Positions 61,879 through 64,000 of a stretch of 64,000 nt of DNA are shown one piece after another. The stretch comes from Duganella sp. 1411 (GTDB lineage Bacteria; Pseudomonadota; Gammaproteobacteria; Burkholderiales; Burkholderiaceae_D): the NCBI RefSeq assembly GCF_017833525.1, contig NZ_JAFICD010000001.1, forward strand, positions 2,170,001 to 2,234,000, given 5' to 3'. The notes under the pieces are model-generated. The model was not told the origin of the DNA. It saw nothing but the letters and a program-made list of their open reading frames with translations, and did no database searches. A program made the translations under genes and the position numbers. Numbering within the stretch: the stretch's first letter is position 1; each line of letters begins with the position of its first letter.

Positions 61879-62515
61879 TGATGCCGCTACCGTAATCGAA
61901 GGCAAGTCATATACGGAAGAAGACATGCGCTATCACTACGCCGAGCGGCGCTACCTGACAATCGGCTATTTTGAGGGCAAGGTGGTTGTGGTTGTATTTA
62001 CCGAGGAAGACGTGAAATACGCATCATCTCATTTAGAAACGCAACCAAACGCGAGCGACGTTGACTATTGGGACAGAAATGACAGTTGGGGCAATGTCAT
62101 GCCCATTCCGGGCGACGACGAGATCAAATACGACGAGGACTCGCCACCACTTGAGTCCGGCTTTTACGCAAATGGCGTGCATCGGATACATGGCCGGGCA
62201 CTGCCTCCGCGCACGTCGCCGCTCGATCCCATAGACCCCGAGGTGCTGGCCTTTATGCAAACCCAGGTTCCAGAAGTCCAAATGGATCCGCACATCCTGG
62301 GAGGCATGCCGGTCTTCAGGGGAACCTTGGTGCCCATCAAACGCATGTTCGACTATCTGCTCGCCGGCAAGACCATCGACGACTTTCTGACCGAGTTCCC
62401 CACCGTGCCGCGCGCCACCGCGCACTTGGTGCTCGAAACCGAGGCGACGATGTTCTACGAGGCCATCAGTAAGGCGATGGAGTGCGAAGCAACACTAACA
62501 TCATTGTCGAAATGA
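61811..62515 (+). CDS. BrnT-DUF433 fusion protein (toxin joined to antitoxin by frameshift)
   Basis: 234 residues. The N-terminus is BrnT-like: TTYTWDEAKRKSNLRKHGLD, then DAATVIEGK and YAERRYLTIGYFEGKVVVVVF. The family-typical BrnT end ([13 protein letters not shown] in the copy at 63172) is missing: relative to that copy one base is absent near 62011-62014, and reading continues in the frame of the partner gene (KYASSHLETQ). Residues ~100-230 are the partner protein: acidic region PGDDEIKYDEDSPP, then the DUF433 domain MDPHILGGMPVFRGTLVPIK and YLLAGKTIDDFLTEFPTVPR. The toxin part is probably inactive. An internal GTG (62012) could start the partner alone. Confidence 0.8.
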   Translation: MTTYTWDEAKRKSNLRKHGLDFADAATVIEGKSYTEEDMRYHYAERRYLTIGYFEGKVVVVVFTEEDVKYASSHLETQPNASDVDYWDRNDSWGNVMPIPGDDEIKYDEDSPPLESGFYANGVHRIHGRALPPRTSPLDPIDPEVLAFMQTQVPEVQMDPHILGGMPVFRGTLVPIKRMFDYLLAGKTIDDFLTEFPTVPRATAHLVLETEATMFYEAISKAMECEATLTSLSK

Positions 62516-62550
62516 TGGTGCCTTTCAACGCTTTCAACGAGGGGCTATCA

Positions 62551-63042
62551 ATGACCCATTCCAGCACCGACAACGCGCAAGACACTCTTTGCGACGAACC
62601 CGCCGGTTGGATCGACGTGATGCCTAACCATGACGACGAAATCGGGAACGACGAAGACTGCCCGGAGTACGATCCACGCTATTTCACCGAACCCGTGCAT
62701 CGCTTCAAGGGCCGTATCATACCGCCGCGAAAATCACCTACTGATCCGTATGACCCGGAGCTGTTGGCGTTCATGAAGTCGATCACCCCGCTGGTGCAGA
62801 TGGAACCGGATATCCTCGGCGGCATGCCAGTGTTCAAGAACACGCTCGTTCCAATCAAGCGCATGTTCGACTATCTGCTGGCCGGAAAAACGATGGATGA
62901 CTTCCTGGGTGACTTTTCTGCCGTATCCCGAGACACCACGACCGCTGTGCTGGAAAGCGACGCCACGCTGTTTTACGAAGAGATCAGCAACGCGATCGAT
63001 TCGACTTCGAATGTCAGCCGCGCAACCAAAAGATCCGGCTGA
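62551..63042 (+). CDS. solitary DUF433 antitoxin-like protein
   Basis: 163 residues from ATG 62551, with GAGGGG six bases upstream. The same architecture as the partner at 63374: acidic N-terminal part (MPNHDDEIGNDEDCPEYDP), linker VHRFKGRIIPPRKSPTDPYD, and DUF433 domain [20 protein letters not shown] with [20 protein letters not shown]. No BrnT gene precedes it; only 35 bases separate it from the fusion gene. It may be a leftover of duplication or a spare antitoxin able to neutralise the toxin of unit 3. Confidence 0.8.
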   Translation: MTHSSTDNAQDTLCDEPAGWIDVMPNHDDEIGNDEDCPEYDPRYFTEPVHRFKGRIIPPRKSPTDPYDPELLAFMKSITPLVQMEPDILGGMPVFKNTLVPIKRMFDYLLAGKTMDDFLGDFSAVSRDTTTAVLESDATLFYEEISNAIDSTSNVSRATKRSG

Positions 63043-63079
63043 CTTAAACAATATTGATCTGATCGTGGGACCGCCGGAG

Positions 63080-63127
63080 AAGCCAGGCGCAGGATGTCGC
63101 GAGACGTCCTGGTGCCTGATTTTTTTT
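63080..63127 (+). terminator. hairpin with T-run ahead of toxin-antitoxin unit 3
   Basis: AGCCAGGCGC and GTGCCTG arms (with one G-T pair), an inner AGGA-GTC...GAC-TCCT stem, then seven or more T. The homologue of the hairpin at 61719-61766; pairing is kept although several bases changed, which supports a real RNA structure. Confidence 0.75.
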
Positions 63128-63138
63128 ACTCAGTGGCG

Positions 63139-63167
63139 CTTGAAGGATATCCTCAAGCTACTACACT
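63139..63167 (+). promoter_or_regulatory. promoter with embedded operator, unit 3
   Basis: Identical to the element at 61778-61806: CTTG-A-AGGATATCCT-CAAG palindrome overlapping a TTGAAG -35, TACACT -10, ATG four bases later (63172). Likely bound by the antitoxin or toxin-antitoxin complex for autoregulation. Confidence 0.55.
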
Positions 63168-63171
63168 GAAC

Positions 63172-63441
63172 ATGACCACCTACACTTGGGACGAGGCCAA
63201 ACGCAAAAGCAACCTGCGCAAGCACGGACTGGATTTTGCCGATGCGCCCGCTGTGCTGGAACGAACGACATACACAAAGGAAGATGCTCGCTTTCACTAC
63301 AGCGAGCGTCGCTACACATCAATCGGTTTTTTTAACGGCCAGGAGGTTGTGGTCGTCTATACGGAGATCAACGATGAAGTACGAATCATCTCATTTAGAA
63401 AAGCAACTAACCACGAACGAAAAGTCCTCTACCGAAGGTGA
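63172..63441 (+). CDS. BrnT-family ribonuclease toxin
   Basis: 89 residues, the usual BrnT size. The RelE-like BrnT pattern is complete: TYTWDEAKRKSNLRKHGLDF, DAPAVLERTTY, YSERRYTSIGFFNGQEVVVVY, then [20 protein letters not shown] with the conserved R..S.RKA...ER..Y tail. BrnT toxins cleave RNA and are normally neutralised by BrnA, encoded just behind. Here the following gene, overlapping by 68 bases in another frame, encodes a DUF433 protein instead. An in-frame ATG at 63094 would add 26 residues but lies in the hairpin region, so 63172 is preferred. Confidence 0.87.
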   Translation: MTTYTWDEAKRKSNLRKHGLDFADAPAVLERTTYTKEDARFHYSERRYTSIGFFNGQEVVVVYTEINDEVRIISFRKATNHERKVLYRR

Positions 63442-63874
63442 TCGCAGTTGGGAAGAAGTTATGCCAACACCAGACGAGGAAATTGAATACGACGAAGATT
63501 CCCCACCGCTGGATTCGAGCTTTTTCACCAACGGCGTCTTCCGTATTAACGGCAGGATTATTCCACCGCGCACTACGCCCACGGACCCGCATGATCCCGA
63601 ATTATTAGCCTTCATGAAGTCGCTCACTCCCCTAGTACAGATGGACCCGGAGGTCCTCGGCGGCATGCCGGTGTTTAAAAATACGCTGGTTCCCATCAAA
63701 CGCATGTTCGACTATCTGCTGGCTGGAAAAACGATGGATGACTTCCTGAGGGACTTCCCCACCGTCTCGCGCGAGATGGCGACCGCCGTGCTGGAAAGCG
63801 ACGCCACGCTGTTTTACGAAGAGATCAGCAAGGCGATCGATTCCGCCGCGATGCCCTCTTCCCTGCCCAAATAA
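63374..63874 (+). CDS. DUF433-domain antitoxin-like partner of BrnT
   Basis: 166 residues from ATG 63374, with GGAG seven bases upstream inside the toxin gene. Residues ~1-75 are acidic and probably unstructured ([20 protein letters not shown], then [17 protein letters not shown]). Residues ~85-155 are a DUF433 domain: [43 protein letters not shown]433 is an antitoxin/HTH-like fold seen with VapC- or Mut7C-type toxins, not usually with BrnT. It probably binds BrnT through the acidic part and the operator through DUF433. Its last 61 bases overlap the 3' end of ispF on the other strand. Confidence 0.82.
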   Translation: MKYESSHLEKQLTTNEKSSTEGDRSWEEVMPTPDEEIEYDEDSPPLDSSFFTNGVFRINGRIIPPRTTPTDPHDPELLAFMKSLTPLVQMDPEVLGGMPVFKNTLVPIKRMFDYLLAGKTMDDFLRDFPTVSREMATAVLESDATLFYEEISKAIDSAAMPSSLPK

Positions 63875-64000
63875 CCGAGCTTCTCGTTGGTCTTGGCCTT
63901 GACGTTGACCTGGCTGATGTCCAGGCCCAAATCCTCGGCGATGTTGGCGCGCATCGAGGCAATGTGCGGCGCCATCTTCGGGCGCTGGGCGATGATGGTG
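63814..64000 (-). CDS. ispF: 2-C-methyl-D-erythritol 2,4-cyclodiphosphate synthase, 3' end only
   Basis: The last 62 codons; the gene continues beyond the right edge. The reverse strand reads [40 protein letters not shown] and [17 protein letters not shown], the typical IspF C-terminus (VNVKATTTEKLGF.GR.EGIAA.AV.LL). IspF makes the cyclodiphosphate in the MEP isoprenoid pathway and forms a homotrimer with a zinc site. The stop (TAA at 63814-63816) lies inside the convergent antitoxin gene. Confidence 0.93.
   Translation of the reverse strand, partial: TIIAQRPKMAPHIASMRANIAEDLGLDISQVNVKAKTNEKLGYLGREEGIAAESIALLISS

Overview
The window is high-GC DNA packed with genes and operons. Its content points to a betaproteobacterium of the Oxalobacteraceae (Massilia/Duganella/Janthinobacterium-like): OmpR/EnvZ, MdtABC-type RND pumps with their own two-component system, a CheB-CheR-PAS fusion, many short start/stop overlaps, and an interspersed GTAGGGCGGATTAG repeat between genes. 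The family assignment is inferred from gene content and style; no 16S rRNA or other marker gene is present. I saw no rRNA, tRNA or CRISPR array.

Region by region. 1-3 kb: two neighbouring DUF342/FapA-like proteins, the first cut by the window edge. 3-6.5 kb: a small exported protein, then ompR-envZ and a coupled exported protein. 6.5-13 kb: an orphan Imm26-type immunity protein; a TPP riboswitch in front of a TonB-dependent receptor (probably thiamin uptake); and, facing it, a coupled operon of S46 dipeptidyl peptidase, PnuC-family vitamin transporter and NadR-like kinase. 13-17.4 kb: CheB/CheR/PAS fusion plus PAS histidine kinase. 17.5-29 kb: mdtABC-tolC-like efflux operon with a divergent response regulator/kinase pair. 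29-37 kb: sppA, a sodium/solute symporter, a DeoR regulator with a candidate operator, a sugar O-acetyltransferase, a NERD-helicase protein and an MFS exporter. 37-40.5 kb: DUF3820 protein, protealysin-like protease with its emfourin inhibitor, a PCC-domain protein with a cysteine-less glutaredoxin, and a SYLF lipoprotein. 40.5-46.4 kb: HDOD and PAS-GGDEF-EAL signalling proteins, LysR/pirin pair, ribA. 46.4-52 kb: S1C protease coupled to an FHA membrane protein, then mipA with a two-component system. 52-59 kb: an arn (lipid A-Ara4N) operon arnB-arnT-arnC-formyltransferase-decarboxylase-arnD in which the two halves of ArnA are separate genes. 59.3-61.6 kb: TetR/MFS pair and a small protein. 61.7-64 kb: a triplicated toxin-antitoxin-like locus (BrnT with a DUF433 partner) abutting the 3' end of ispF.

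Most of the window is core envelope, efflux and signalling biology. The part that looks least described is the right end. There a BrnT-family toxin is paired with a long DUF433 protein instead of BrnA. The unit has been duplicated, with a 103-bp identical block covering promoter and toxin start. In one copy a single-base deletion has joined toxin and partner into one polypeptide, and a third copy keeps only the partner. The TPP-riboswitch receptor beside the peptidase/PnuC/kinase operon is the second most interesting locus.
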